From positions 186,001-250,000 of the forward strand of contig JAEWIF010000004.1 of the NCBI GenBank assembly GCA_023387335.1: 64,000 nucleotides of DNA, in the 5' to 3' direction. The stretch comes from Pseudomonadota bacterium. Lineage in GTDB: Bacteria; Pseudomonadota; Gammaproteobacteria; Burkholderiales; Burkholderiaceae_C. Position numbers and translations under genes: made by a program. The notes under the pieces were generated by a model that searched no databases, was not told the origin of the DNA, and saw only the letters and a list, made by a program, of their open reading frames with translations. Position 1 is the stretch's first letter. Each line of letters starts with the position of its first letter. Below, one piece after another: positions 7,536 to 16,766 of the stretch.

Positions 7536-9014
7536 ATGAACGCTCCCCTGCACCGCGAGATCCCCGCCGCCGCGCTCGACGCGGCCCAGGCGCTGGCCCA
7601 CGCCAGCGACCAGTGGGACCGCGACATCGTCCGCCAGCTCACCGACTACATCGCCATCCCGGCCAAGTCGCCCGGCTTCGACGCCGACTGGGCCGCGCAC
7701 GGCCACATCGAGACCGTGCTGCGCAACGCCGCGTCCTGGGTGGAAGCGCAGAAGGTCCCCGGCCTGAAGCTGGAGATCGTTCGCCTTCCCGGCCGCACGC
7801 CGGTGCTGTTCTTCGAGATCGAGGGCACCCGCGCCGACGCCGGCGCCTCGCAGACCGTGCTGATGTACGGCCACCTGGACAAGCAGCCGGAATTCACCGG
7901 CTGGCGCGCCGACCTGGGCCCGTGGACGCCCAAGTACGAGGACGGCAAGCTCTATGGCCGCGGCGGCGCCGACGACGGCTACGCGGTCTACGCCAGCGTG
8001 GCGGCGGTGCAGGCGCTCAAGGCGCAGAAGGTGCCGCACCCGCGCATCGTGGGCCTGATCGAGACCTGCGAGGAAAGCGGTTCGTACGACCTGCTGCCCT
8101 ACGTCGATGCGCTGCGCACGCGCCTGGGCGACGTCGGCCTGGTGATCTGCCTGGACTCCGGCGCCGGCAACTACGACCAGCTGTGGCTGACCACCTCGCT
8201 GCGCGGCATGGCGTCCGGCACGCTGAAGGTGCAGATCCTCACCGAGGGCGTGCACTCGGGCGACGCGTCCGGCCTGGTGCCTTCGAGCTTCCGCATCATG
8301 CGGCAGGTGCTCGACCGGCTGGAGGACAGCAAGACCGGCCGCATGCTGCCGGCCAGCTTCCACTGCGAAGTGCCGCAGGTGCGACTGCAGCAGGCGCGCG
8401 CCACGGCCGCCATCCTGGGCGAAGAGGTCTACAAGCGCTTCCCCTGGGCGCACGCCGACTGCGGCGGTTCGGTGCAGACCGCGCTGCCCACCACCACCGA
8501 CCCGGTGCAGGCGCTGGTCAACCGCACCTGGACGCCCACGCTGTCGGTCACCGGCGCCGAGGGCTTCCCGGCGCTGCAGGACGCGGGCAACGTGCTGCGG
8601 CCCTACACCGCCTTCAAGCTGTCGCTGCGCCTGCCTCCGCTGGTGGACGCGCCCGCGGCGGTGCAGGAGCTCAAGGCGCTGCTGGAGGACAACGCGCCCT
8701 ACCAGGCGGTCGTCACCTTCGAGCCCAGCAGTGCGGCCACCGGCTGGAACGCGCCGGACACCGCGCCCTGGTTCGAGCAGGCGCTCAACGCCTCCTCCCA
8801 GGCCCATTTCGGCGCGCCCTGCGGCTACATCGGACAGGGCGGCACCATCCCGCTCATGAGCATGCTGAGCAAGGGCTTCCCGACCGCGCAGATGATGGTC
8901 TGCGGCGTGCTCGGCCCGCGCAGCAACGCCCACGGCCCCAACGAGTTCCTGCACGTGCCGTACGCCAAGCGGCTGACGGCCGCCGTGGCCGAAGTGATCG
9001 CACGCATGCCCTGA
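7536..9014 (+). CDS. M20-family metallopeptidase
   Basis: A 492-residue cytosolic zinc peptidase of the M20 family, dipeptidase/ArgE-DapE type. Metal-binding motifs are visible in order: MYGHLDKQPEF, GRGGADDGY, and the catalytic glutamates in ETCEESGSYD, followed by CLDSGAGNY. The end shows HGPNEFLHV with the last metal-binding histidine. The ATG at 7536 has a GGAGAA ribosome-binding site. Substrate is not predictable from sequence alone; small peptides are likely. Confidence 0.92.
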   Translation: MNAPLHREIPAAALDAAQALAHASDQWDRDIVRQLTDYIAIPAKSPGFDADWAAHGHIETVLRNAASWVEAQKVPGLKLEIVRLPGRTPVLFFEIEGTRADAGASQTVLMYGHLDKQPEFTGWRADLGPWTPKYEDGKLYGRGGADDGYAVYASVAAVQALKAQKVPHPRIVGLIETCEESGSYDLLPYVDALRTRLGDVGLVICLDSGAGNYDQLWLTTSLRGMASGTLKVQILTEGVHSGDASGLVPSSFRIMRQVLDRLEDSKTGRMLPASFHCEVPQVRLQQARATAAILGEEVYKRFPWAHADCGGSVQTALPTTTDPVQALVNRTWTPTLSVTGAEGFPALQDAGNVLRPYTAFKLSLRLPPLVDAPAAVQELKALLEDNAPYQAVVTFEPSSAATGWNAPDTAPWFEQALNASSQAHFGAPCGYIGQGGTIPLMSMLSKGFPTAQMMVCGVLGPRSNAHGPNEFLHVPYAKRLTAAVAEVIARMP

Positions 9015-9069
9015 GCCCGGGTGCGTGGCGCTAGGGTGACTGCGGATGTCCGCGGCCCCGGCGCGGCCG

Positions 9070-9088
9070 ATGATTCGTCGCGAATCAT
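9070..9088. other. Perfect palindrome spanning the hydrolase start codon
   Basis: ATGATTCG-TCG-CGAATCAT is an 8-base perfect inverted repeat with a 3-base loop. Its right arm contains the first two bases of the ATG at 9087. It may be a regulator operator or an mRNA hairpin sequestering the start. Confidence 0.55.
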
Positions 9089-9935
9089 GAGCTCGGCCTC
9101 CACGTCCACGCTGACCACCTTCACCGCGAGCGACGGCGACAACCTCGCCGTGCAGCACTGGGCCCTGCCCGAGGAGCTGCCGCCGCGCGGCGTGATGCTG
9201 CTGGTGCACGGGCTGGGCGAGCACGCCGGCCGCTACGAGCGCCTGGCGCAGCGCTTCAACCAGTGGGGCTTCGACGTCCGCGGCTACGACCACTTCGGCC
9301 ATGGCGAGTCGGGCGGTGAACGCGGCGCCCTCACCAGCGACGAGCGCCTGGTCGACGACCTGCGCGAGATGGTGGAAGCCGCCCGCACCCGCACGCCGGA
9401 CGGCCGGCCGCTAATTCTGCTGGGCCACAGCATGGGCGGGCTGGTCGCCGCCAAGTACGTGGCGCGTTATCCGAACACGGTCGACGGCCTGGTGCTCTCG
9501 TCGCCCGCCCTGGCCACGCGCGTCACCGGCGTGCAGCGCCTGCTGCTGCGCACGCTGCCGCGCATCGCACCCGACTTGCGCGTCGCCAATGGCCTGGACA
9601 CGCGCTGGCTGTCGCACGACCCCGAGGTGGAACGCTGCTACCGCGCCGATCCGCTGGTGCACGACCGCATCAGTGCCCGGCTGGCGCGGTTCATCGCCGA
9701 AGGCGGTCCCGAGGTGGTGGCGCAGGCGCCTCACTGGAAGGTGCCGACGCTGCTGATGTACGCGGGCGACGACCGCCTGGTGGATCCGTCCGGCAGCCGG
9801 GCCTTCGCCGCCGCGGCGCCGGCCGGCGTGGTCACGAGCCGCTGCTTCGACGACCTGTACCACGAGATCTTCAACGAGCCCGACCCGCAGCCCGTGTTCG
9901 ACACGCTGCAGGACTGGCTGGACCAGCGCTTCTAG
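9087..9935 (+). CDS. Alpha/beta hydrolase, monoacylglycerol lipase-like
   Basis: A 282-residue serine hydrolase. LLVHGLGEHAGRY supplies the oxyanion region and GHSMGG (about residue 112) the nucleophile serine. The acid and histidine are in YAGDDRLVDPSG and DDLYHEIFNEP. This pattern is that of bacterial monoacylglycerol lipases/lysophospholipases. The start at 9087 overlaps a perfect palindrome. It converges on the MFS gene with overlapping stop codons. Confidence 0.9.
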   Translation: MSSASTSTLTTFTASDGDNLAVQHWALPEELPPRGVMLLVHGLGEHAGRYERLAQRFNQWGFDVRGYDHFGHGESGGERGALTSDERLVDDLREMVEAARTRTPDGRPLILLGHSMGGLVAAKYVARYPNTVDGLVLSSPALATRVTGVQRLLLRTLPRIAPDLRVANGLDTRWLSHDPEVERCYRADPLVHDRISARLARFIAEGGPEVVAQAPHWKVPTLLMYAGDDRLVDPSGSRAFAAAAPAGVVTSRCFDDLYHEIFNEPDPQPVFDTLQDWLDQRF

Positions 9936-11110
9936 GCGGCGGCGGGGGCGGCCGAGCGGCGCTGCCGCGCAGAGAGCCAGAGCAGCGCCGCGGCGGTGAT
10001 CGCCACCGGCAGGATCGAGCCCCAGTTCAGCAACGTCCAGCCCTGGGTCGTGACCAGCACGCCGGAGGCCAGCGAACTCATGGCCAGCGTGATCATCACG
10101 AAGAAGTTCAGCGCGCCCTGGGCCTTGTCCTTCTCTTCGGGCCGGTAGGTCGAGAGCGACAGCGTGGTGCTGCCGGTGAAGAGGAAGTTCCAGCCCACGC
10201 CCAGCATGAACAGCGCGAGGGTGAACTGGTGCAGCTCCACGCCCGACAGCGCCACCGCGATGCAGGCCAGGTTCAGCAGCACGCCCGCGCCCATCACGCG
10301 CAGCGGACCGAACCGCTTGATCAGGCTGCCCGTGAAGAAACCCGGCGCGAACATGCCGATCACGTGCCACTCGAGCACGAACGCGGCGTCGGAGAAAGGC
10401 AGCCCGCACTGCTGCATGGCGATGGGCGTGGCGGCCATCAGCAGGTTCATCACGCCGTAGCTCAGCGCGCCGGCCGCGGCTGCGACGATGAACGCTGGCT
10501 GGCGCATCAGCTCCCCCAGCGGGCGGCCGGGCGGAAGCGCGGCCCGGGGAGTCGGCGGCGGGAAACGCAGGAACGCCATGAGCACCATCGACAGCACCGC
10601 GACGGCCGCGAGCGCCAAGTAGGCGCCGGCGAACGGCACGGCGAACAGGTCGCGCGTGCGCGCGGCCAGGTTGGGACCGAGCACCGCGCCCAGCAGGCCG
10701 CCGGCCATCACCAGCGACACCGCCTTCTCGCGTGCCGGCGTCTCCACCAGTTCCGCCGCGGCGAAGCGGTAGAGGCCCGCGTTGGCGTTGTAGTAGCCCG
10801 CGACCACGGTCGCGGCGCACAGCAGCCAGAAGTTGCGAGTGACGGCCGCGTAAGCGCACAGCAGCGCCGACAGCATCGCGACCAGCAGGCCGGCCTGGAA
10901 CGAGCGCTGCCGTCCCCAGTGCTGCTGCGTGCGCGCCACCACGCCGGTGGACAGCGCGCCGCCCACCACGTAGCCCATCACCGGCAGCGTGGCCATCCAG
11001 CCGAGCGGCGCTAGCGCCAGGCCGACCAGGCCGTTGATGGCGATGAAAGTGACGTTGTTCGTGAGGTAGAGGCCCTGGCACGCGGCCAGCAGCCAGAGCG
11101 ATCGGTTCAT
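9932..11110 (-). CDS. Major facilitator superfamily transporter
   Basis: A 392-residue, twelve-helix MFS permease of the inner membrane. Helix 1 starts MNRSLWLLAACQGLYLTNN, and the central loop contains FPPPTPRAALPPGRPLG. A basic QQHWGRQRSF loop resembles the MFS signature between helices 2 and 3. The substrate is unknown. The start codon overlaps the rsmE stop (ATGA), so it is probably co-transcribed with rsmE. Confidence 0.88.
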   Translation of the reverse strand: MNRSLWLLAACQGLYLTNNVTFIAINGLVGLALAPLGWMATLPVMGYVVGGALSTGVVARTQQHWGRQRSFQAGLLVAMLSALLCAYAAVTRNFWLLCAATVVAGYYNANAGLYRFAAAELVETPAREKAVSLVMAGGLLGAVLGPNLAARTRDLFAVPFAGAYLALAAVAVLSMVLMAFLRFPPPTPRAALPPGRPLGELMRQPAFIVAAAAGALSYGVMNLLMAATPIAMQQCGLPFSDAAFVLEWHVIGMFAPGFFTGSLIKRFGPLRVMGAGVLLNLACIAVALSGVELHQFTLALFMLGVGWNFLFTGSTTLSLSTYRPEEKDKAQGALNFFVMITLAMSSLASGVLVTTQGWTLLNWGSILPVAITAAALLWLSARQRRSAAPAAA

Positions 11111-11835
11111 GCGGCGGATTCCGGGGGGGTGGTGAGCGTGAGCGCGGCCAGGGCGGCCAGCGGTGCGGTTTCGGAGCGCAGCACGCGCGGGCCGAGCGTC
11201 ACCGGCTCGAAGCCGGCGGCGAGGGCCAGTTCCTGCTCGCGCGGCGAGAGGCCGCCTTCGGGGCCGGACAACAACAGCAGCGGCGCGTTGGGGCGTGCGG
11301 CCAGCAGAGGACGCGCTTCGGCATGCAGCGACAGCATCCGCCTGGACACGCCGGGGGGCGGCGTCCAGTCGGCGAAGTCCACCAGGGGGTGCACCACCGG
11401 CACGCGGTTGCCACCGCACTGCTCGCACGCCGCCGCCGCGATCGCCTGCCAGTGAGCCTGCTTCTTGCGGGCACGATCGCCCGACAGGCGCAGCACGCTG
11501 CGCTCGGTCACCAGCGGCTGCAGGCTGGCGACGCCCAGTTCAGCCGCCTTTTCGACCAGCCAGTCCATGCGCTCGTTGGCGGGCACGCCCAGCGCGAGGT
11601 GGACCGCCAGGCCCGGTTCCCGTTCCACGTCGCGATGCGAACCGATTCGCACCGCGACGTCGCTGCGTCCCATGCGTTCGACCGTGGCCGTCCACTCGCC
11701 GCCGGTGCCTTCGAAGAGCGTGACCTCGCTGCCCGGCTGCAGCCGCAGCACCTGAACGTGGCGCGCCGCGGACTCGGGCAGGTCGAGGATGTCGCCCTCG
11801 CGCAGGGGCACGGGGCAGTGCAGGCGCGGCGGCAT
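11107..11835 (-). CDS. rsmE: 16S rRNA m3U1498 methyltransferase RsmE
   Basis: A 242-residue SPOUT-class methyltransferase that methylates N3 of U1498 in 16S rRNA. The N-terminal PUA-like part contains RHVQVLRLQPGS. The knotted C-terminal half shows MDWLVEKAAELGV, LLSGPEGGLSP and LGPRVLRSETAPLAAL, all hallmark motifs. It lies 8 bases after amgK and overlaps the MFS gene, so the three form an operon. Confidence 0.95.
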   Translation of the reverse strand: MPPRLHCPVPLREGDILDLPESAARHVQVLRLQPGSEVTLFEGTGGEWTATVERMGRSDVAVRIGSHRDVEREPGLAVHLALGVPANERMDWLVEKAAELGVASLQPLVTERSVLRLSGDRARKKQAHWQAIAAAACEQCGGNRVPVVHPLVDFADWTPPPGVSRRMLSLHAEARPLLAARPNAPLLLLSGPEGGLSPREQELALAAGFEPVTLGPRVLRSETAPLAALAALTLTTPPESAA

Positions 11836-11843
11836 GCGGTGCG

Positions 11844-12941
11844 TCAGATCCGCCCGAAGGCGTAGCCGCTGGCCGCCTGCGTGCCCTCGATCTCGTCGAC
11901 CAGCCGCAGCAGCGGCGCCAGTTCGCGATAGCGGCCGGCGGTGGAGCGGATGTAGGCGATGAAGCGAGGCGCGTCGTCCAGGTACTTGGGCTTGCCGTCG
12001 CGCAGCGTCAGCCGCGCGAAGATGCCCGCGACCTTCAGGTGACGCTGCAGGCCCATCCACTCGACGGCGCGGTAGAACTCGCCGAAGTCGGCGTTGACCG
12101 GCAGGCCGGCCTTGAGCGCCTTCTCCCAGTAGCGCACCGTGATGTCGAGCACGAACTCCTCGTCCCAGGTGAGGAAGGCGTCGCGCATCAGGCTGGCGAT
12201 GTCGTAGGTGATGGGGCCGTGCACGGCGTCCTGGAAGTCCAGCACGCCCAGGCGCCGCTCGGTGCCGTCGGCCGGCAGCATCAGGTTGCGCGGCATGAAG
12301 TCGCGATGCACGTACACCGCGGGCGAGGCCAGGTTGTGGCGCACGATCTGCCGGAAGGTCTCGTCGAGCGTCTCGCGCAGCTTCCCCTCCACCGCCACGC
12401 CGCGATGGCGTGCCAGGTACCAGTCGGGGAACAGGGCGAGTTCGCGCGAGAGCAGCGCTTCGTCGTAGGGCGGCAGCACGCCGGGGCGCGAGGCCAGCTG
12501 CCACGCGATCAGCGCATCGACGGCGCGCAGGTACAGCGGTTGAGCCGCCTGCGGCTGCTCGGGATCGACCGCCTCGATCATGGTGTGCCGGCCCAGGTCG
12601 TCCAGCAGCATGAAGCCGCGCGGCTCGTCCCACTCGAGCACGCGCGGCGCGAGCAGGCCGGCGTCGCGCATGAGCTGCGCCACGTGGACGAAGGGGTGGC
12701 AGTTCTCCTTGTCGGGCGGCGCATCCATCACGATGCGGCTGCCCTGGGCGCCGTCGATGCGCAGGTAGCGGCGGAAGCTGGCGTCGGCGGACGCCGGACG
12801 GAGGGTGGCGGGATCGAGGCCGTGCGCCGGCGCGACGCCGCTCAGCCATTGGCCGAAAGCTTGCTCGCGTCGGGGGTCATCCCAGTGCACGGCCGGGGCC
12901 GAACCGGCGTTGGTTGCCGGGGGAGAGAGGGGGTCGCTCAT
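11844..12941 (-). CDS. amgK: Anomeric N-acetylmuramate/N-acetylglucosamine kinase AmgK
   Basis: A 365-residue aminoglycoside-phosphotransferase-fold kinase. Motifs are SADASFRRYLRI at the N-lobe, the catalytic loop YVHRDFMPRNLML, and the metal-binding GVLDFQDAVHGPITYD. In Pseudomonas putida AmgK phosphorylates recycled MurNAc or GlcNAc at C1 in a shunt feeding MurU. Divergence from lptD is a conserved neighbourhood for it. The partner murU, often adjacent, lies about 11 kb away in this window. Confidence 0.86.
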   Translation of the reverse strand: MSDPLSPPATNAGSAPAVHWDDPRREQAFGQWLSGVAPAHGLDPATLRPASADASFRRYLRIDGAQGSRIVMDAPPDKENCHPFVHVAQLMRDAGLLAPRVLEWDEPRGFMLLDDLGRHTMIEAVDPEQPQAAQPLYLRAVDALIAWQLASRPGVLPPYDEALLSRELALFPDWYLARHRGVAVEGKLRETLDETFRQIVRHNLASPAVYVHRDFMPRNLMLPADGTERRLGVLDFQDAVHGPITYDIASLMRDAFLTWDEEFVLDITVRYWEKALKAGLPVNADFGEFYRAVEWMGLQRHLKVAGIFARLTLRDGKPKYLDDAPRFIAYIRSTAGRYRELAPLLRLVDEIEGTQAASGYAFGRI

Positions 12942-13023
12942 GGATAATCCATTCTACAAACGGCCCCGTCTCCGCCGTCGTGCGGATTCCGCGCGGACTT
13001 AAAGACTTCCCGACAAGCAAGCC

Positions 13024-15396
13024 TTGAACCCGATCCGGACTCCGCGCCGCCGCCGCTTCCCGCTCACGCCGCTCGCGTTGGCCGTCCTGGGAGCCGTGCA
13101 GGGCGCCGCATGGGCGCAGCAGGAGCAGGAGTCGCCGCCCGCGCCGCCGGCGCAGCTCAAGCCCACCCCGCTCCTGCGCGAGAACCAGCCGGCCGCGGTA
13201 CGCGGCCAGCAGCCCAGCTTCGTGTTCGGCGACCGCATCAGCGGCCGCCCCGACCTGGACACGGCCGTAGAGGGCAACGCCGAATTCCGGCGTGGCGACA
13301 CGGTGATCCGCGCCGACCGGCTGGACTACTGGCAGCCCGACGACCAGGCCAAGGCGCGCGGCAACGTGCACATCAACCGCGCCGGCAACGTGTTCGAAGG
13401 GCCGTACCTCGAGCTGCAGGTGGACGCTTTCGAGGGCTTCTTCACCCAGCCGAACTACCGCTTCCTGCGCAACGATGCCCACGGCACGGCCACGCGGGTC
13501 GATTTCCTGGACGAGAGCCGCGCGTTCATCCGCGACGCGACCTACACCACCTGCCAGCGCGAGGACTACCCCGGCTGGATGCCGGCGTGGATCCTGCGAG
13601 CGAGCGGCATCAGCATCGACCAGGAGGAGGAGGTCGGCACCGCTACCAATGCGGTCCTGAGCTTCTACAACGTGCCGATCCTGCCGCTCCCGAAGCTGAG
13701 CTTCCCGCTGTCGGACAAGCGCAAGTCGGGCCTGCTGCCGCCGCTGATCGGCCTGGACAGCCTCAACGGCCTCGAGTACCGGCAGCCCTACTACTGGGAC
13801 ATCGCGCCCAACCGCGATGCCACGCTGACCCCGACGCTGATGGCCAAGCGCGGCGTGGACCTGGGCGCGGAGTTCCGCTACCTGGAGCCGCAGTACCGCG
13901 GTGAGCTCAAGGCCAACTACATGCCCGGCGACAAGCTGCGCGACCGGGACCGCTGGGGCTACAACGTCCGGCACGACGGCACGCTGAGTCCTTCGCTGGG
14001 CAGCCCGTCGCTGTACCTCAACCTCAATCGCGTCAGCGACGATGACTACTGGCGCGACTTCTCGCGTGCCTCCTCGTCTCTCACGCAGCGCCTGCTGGCC
14101 AGCGACGCGCTGATGCAGTGGAGCACCGGCAACTGGTACCTGTCGGCGCGCACGCTGAAGTGGCAGACGCTGCAGGACGTCACTTCGCCGATCACGCCGC
14201 CGTACGACCAGCTGCCGCAGCTCCTGGCGCGGCATACCCGGCTGGACCTGCCGCTGGGAATGGAAAGCAACGTCGACCTGAACACCACGAGGTTCGAGTC
14301 GATCCGTGAGCTGACCAACCAGCCGAATGCCCAGCGCAGCTACATGCTGGCCTCGCTGCAGAGACCGTGGCAGGCGCCCGGCTGGTTCTTCACGCCTCGG
14401 GTCCAACTGCACAGCACGCAATACACCTTCGACGCGCCGCTGGCGAACGGAAGCCGCGACGCCGCCCGCACCCTGCCGACCCTCAGCCTGGACAGCGGGC
14501 TGGTGTTCGAGCGTCCGGCCAACTTCCTCGGTCGCAACTTCGTGCAGACGCTCGAGCCGCGCGCGTTCTACGTGTACACGCCGTTCCGCGACCAGTCGCT
14601 GCTGCCCAACTACGACTCGGGCGTCAACGACTTCAACTTCGCGACCGTCTTTACGGAAAACGCCTTCGGCGGCCAGGACCGCATCTCGGACAACAACCTG
14701 CTGACGGTGGGCGCGACCACGCGCCTGATCGATCCGGACACGGGCGCCGAAGCGGCCAAGTTCGGGGTGGCGCAGCGACTGCGCTTCAAGGACCAGCTCG
14801 TGACGCTGCCCGGCGGCCAGCCGATCAGCGAACGTCTGTCGGACGTGCTGTTCGGCGCCACCATCACCTGGGACCCGCGCTGGACCTTCGACAGCACGGT
14901 GCAATACAACCCGAAGACGCGCCGCTCCGAGCGCGTCACGCTGGGTGGCCGCTACAACCCCGGCACCTACCGCGTGATCAGCGCCGCGTACCGCCTGCAG
15001 CGAAACTTCTCCGAGCAGATCGACGTCGGCTGGCAGTGGCCGCTGAACGACCTGTGGGGCGACCGGGGCCAGGATCTCGGTCCCGGCCGCGGCCAGGGCG
15101 GGGGCCGCTGGTATTCGGTGGGCCGGCTGAACTTCAGCCTGCGCGACCGCCGTCTGGTGGACACCGTGCTGGGCGTGGAGTACGACGCCTGCTGCTGGAT
15201 CGGCCGCGTGGTGCTGGAGCGGCTGCAGAGCAACATCAACAGCGCGAACACGCGCATCATGTTCCAGCTCGAGTTCGTCGGCTTCAGCCGCCTGGGCTCC
15301 AACGCCCTCGGCGCGCTGCGTCAGAATATCCCGCGCTACCAGCTGCTGCGCGACCCGAACCTGCCGCCGCCCAGCCGCTTCACGAACTACGACTGA
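13024..15396 (+). CDS. lptD: LPS-assembly outer-membrane protein LptD
   Basis: LptD is the beta-barrel that inserts lipopolysaccharide in the outer leaflet. The 790-residue protein has a signal peptide ending near AAWAQ, an N-terminal OstA/LptA-like domain (about 65-190, AEFRRGDTVIRADRLDYW), and a C-terminal barrel. Cysteines are seen at residue 177 and at 723-724. The extreme N-terminal cysteine that pairs with 724 in E. coli is missing, so only one interdomain disulfide is possible. The start is TTG at 13024; no ATG or GTG fits. It opens the lptD-surA-rsmA operon. Confidence 0.95.
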   Translation: MNPIRTPRRRRFPLTPLALAVLGAVQGAAWAQQEQESPPAPPAQLKPTPLLRENQPAAVRGQQPSFVFGDRISGRPDLDTAVEGNAEFRRGDTVIRADRLDYWQPDDQAKARGNVHINRAGNVFEGPYLELQVDAFEGFFTQPNYRFLRNDAHGTATRVDFLDESRAFIRDATYTTCQREDYPGWMPAWILRASGISIDQEEEVGTATNAVLSFYNVPILPLPKLSFPLSDKRKSGLLPPLIGLDSLNGLEYRQPYYWDIAPNRDATLTPTLMAKRGVDLGAEFRYLEPQYRGELKANYMPGDKLRDRDRWGYNVRHDGTLSPSLGSPSLYLNLNRVSDDDYWRDFSRASSSLTQRLLASDALMQWSTGNWYLSARTLKWQTLQDVTSPITPPYDQLPQLLARHTRLDLPLGMESNVDLNTTRFESIRELTNQPNAQRSYMLASLQRPWQAPGWFFTPRVQLHSTQYTFDAPLANGSRDAARTLPTLSLDSGLVFERPANFLGRNFVQTLEPRAFYVYTPFRDQSLLPNYDSGVNDFNFATVFTENAFGGQDRISDNNLLTVGATTRLIDPDTGAEAAKFGVAQRLRFKDQLVTLPGGQPISERLSDVLFGATITWDPRWTFDSTVQYNPKTRRSERVTLGGRYNPGTYRVISAAYRLQRNFSEQIDVGWQWPLNDLWGDRGQDLGPGRGQGGGRWYSVGRLNFSLRDRRLVDTVLGVEYDACCWIGRVVLERLQSNINSANTRIMFQLEFVGFSRLGSNALGALRQNIPRYQLLRDPNLPPPSRFTNYD

Positions 15397-15410
15397 GACC
15401 GACCTTTTCC

Positions 15411-16763
15411 ATGAACGCCCGCGCCCTCCTCCTCGCCATGGCCGCCGCGGCCATGGCCGCGCCCGCCGGTGCGCAGCTTCGCGCTTCCCCGGACCTGGGC
15501 AGCGTCCGCTCGGCGCCGTCGTCGTCGGCGCAGCGCCCGGCCGACTACATCGTGGCGGTCGTCAACTCCGAGCCGATCACCAACAACGAAGTGCGCACGC
15601 GCATGCTGCGCTTCGAGCGGCAGCTGGTGCAGCAGGGCGCCGCCGTGCCCCCGCGCGGCGAACTCGCCCGCCTGGTGCTCGATCGCCTGATCAGCGAGAA
15701 GGCGCAGCTGCAGCTCGCGCGGGAAGGGGGCATCCGCGTGAGCGATGCCATGGTCGACCAGGCCGAGCAGAACTTCGCGCGCCAGAACGACATGAGCGTG
15801 GCCGAGCTGCGGCGGCGCCTTCCCGGGGAAGGCATCGACGTCGCCTCGTTCCGCGAGGACCTGCGCAACCAGCTGCTGCTCGGCCGCCTGCGCGAGCGCG
15901 AGGTCGAGCAGCGCGTGAAGATCTCCGAGATGGACGTCGAGCAGTTCCTGCGCGAACAGGCCGCTTCCACCGACGGCCCGCTGGAGTTGAACCTCGGCCA
16001 CATCCTGGTGGCCGTGCCCGAGAACGCCGGCGAGCAGCAGGTGCGAGAAGCGCGCGCCAAGGCGGACCGGCTGCTCGAGCGCGCCCGCGCGGGCGAGGAC
16101 TTCGCCAAGCTCGCGCGCGAGTCGTCCGACGCGCCGGGCGCGGCGCAGAGCGGTGGCCTGATGGGGCTGCGCAGCGCCGACCGCTATCCGACGCTGTTCC
16201 TCGATGCGGTGCAATCGCTGCCGCAAGGCGGCGTGAGCAGCGTGGTGCGATCCGGCGCGGGCTTCCACTTGCTGAAGGTGGTCGATCGGCGCAAGGGCGG
16301 CATGCCCGGCATGACCGTCACCCAGAACCACGCGCGCCACATCCTGCTGCGCACGGGCCCCCAGCTCGGCGAAGCGGCGGCGCGCGACCGGCTCGCCGAG
16401 ATGAAGCGCCGCATCCAGTCCGGGCAGGCCGACTTCGCCCAGCTGGCTCGCGAGTTCTCGCAGGACGCCAGCGCCCAGCGCGGCGGCGACCTGGGGTGGT
16501 CCTCGCCCGGCATGTTCGTGCCGGAGTTCGAGGACGCGCTCAACTCGCTCTCGCCCGGGCAGATCGCCGATCCGCTGGTCTCGCGCTTCGGCGTGCACCT
16601 GGTGCAGCTGATGGAGCGGCGTGTCGCGCCGCTCACGCAGCGCGAGCAGCGCGAAGCCGCGCGCAACCTGCTGCGCGAGAAGAAGCTGGACGAGGCCTAC
16701 GAGCGCTGGGCGCAGGATGTGCGCGGCCGCGCCTTCGTCGACCTGCGCGAACCGCCGCAATAG
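15411..16763 (+). CDS. surA: Periplasmic chaperone/peptidyl-prolyl isomerase SurA
   Basis: A 450-residue outer-membrane-protein chaperone with a signal peptide (MNARALLLAMAAAAMAAPAGA). The N-terminal chaperone domain (about 45-200, IVAVVNSEPITNNEV) is followed by two parvulin domains. The first begins LNLGHILVAVP; the second, active-type one has HARHILLRTGP and GGDLGWSSPGMFVPEF. Its position 14 bases after lptD matches its role in LptD folding. Confidence 0.95.
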   Translation: MNARALLLAMAAAAMAAPAGAQLRASPDLGSVRSAPSSSAQRPADYIVAVVNSEPITNNEVRTRMLRFERQLVQQGAAVPPRGELARLVLDRLISEKAQLQLAREGGIRVSDAMVDQAEQNFARQNDMSVAELRRRLPGEGIDVASFREDLRNQLLLGRLREREVEQRVKISEMDVEQFLREQAASTDGPLELNLGHILVAVPENAGEQQVREARAKADRLLERARAGEDFAKLARESSDAPGAAQSGGLMGLRSADRYPTLFLDAVQSLPQGGVSSVVRSGAGFHLLKVVDRRKGGMPGMTVTQNHARHILLRTGPQLGEAAARDRLAEMKRRIQSGQADFAQLAREFSQDASAQRGGDLGWSSPGMFVPEFEDALNSLSPGQIADPLVSRFGVHLVQLMERRVAPLTQREQREAARNLLREKKLDEAYERWAQDVRGRAFVDLREPPQ

Positions 16764-16766
16764 GCG

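Noticed and set aside
12942..13023. An ATG start for lptD further upstream
   Set aside because: An in-frame stop (TAA in ACTTAAAG) lies before the signal peptide; TTG 13024 is the only start that keeps the signal sequence.
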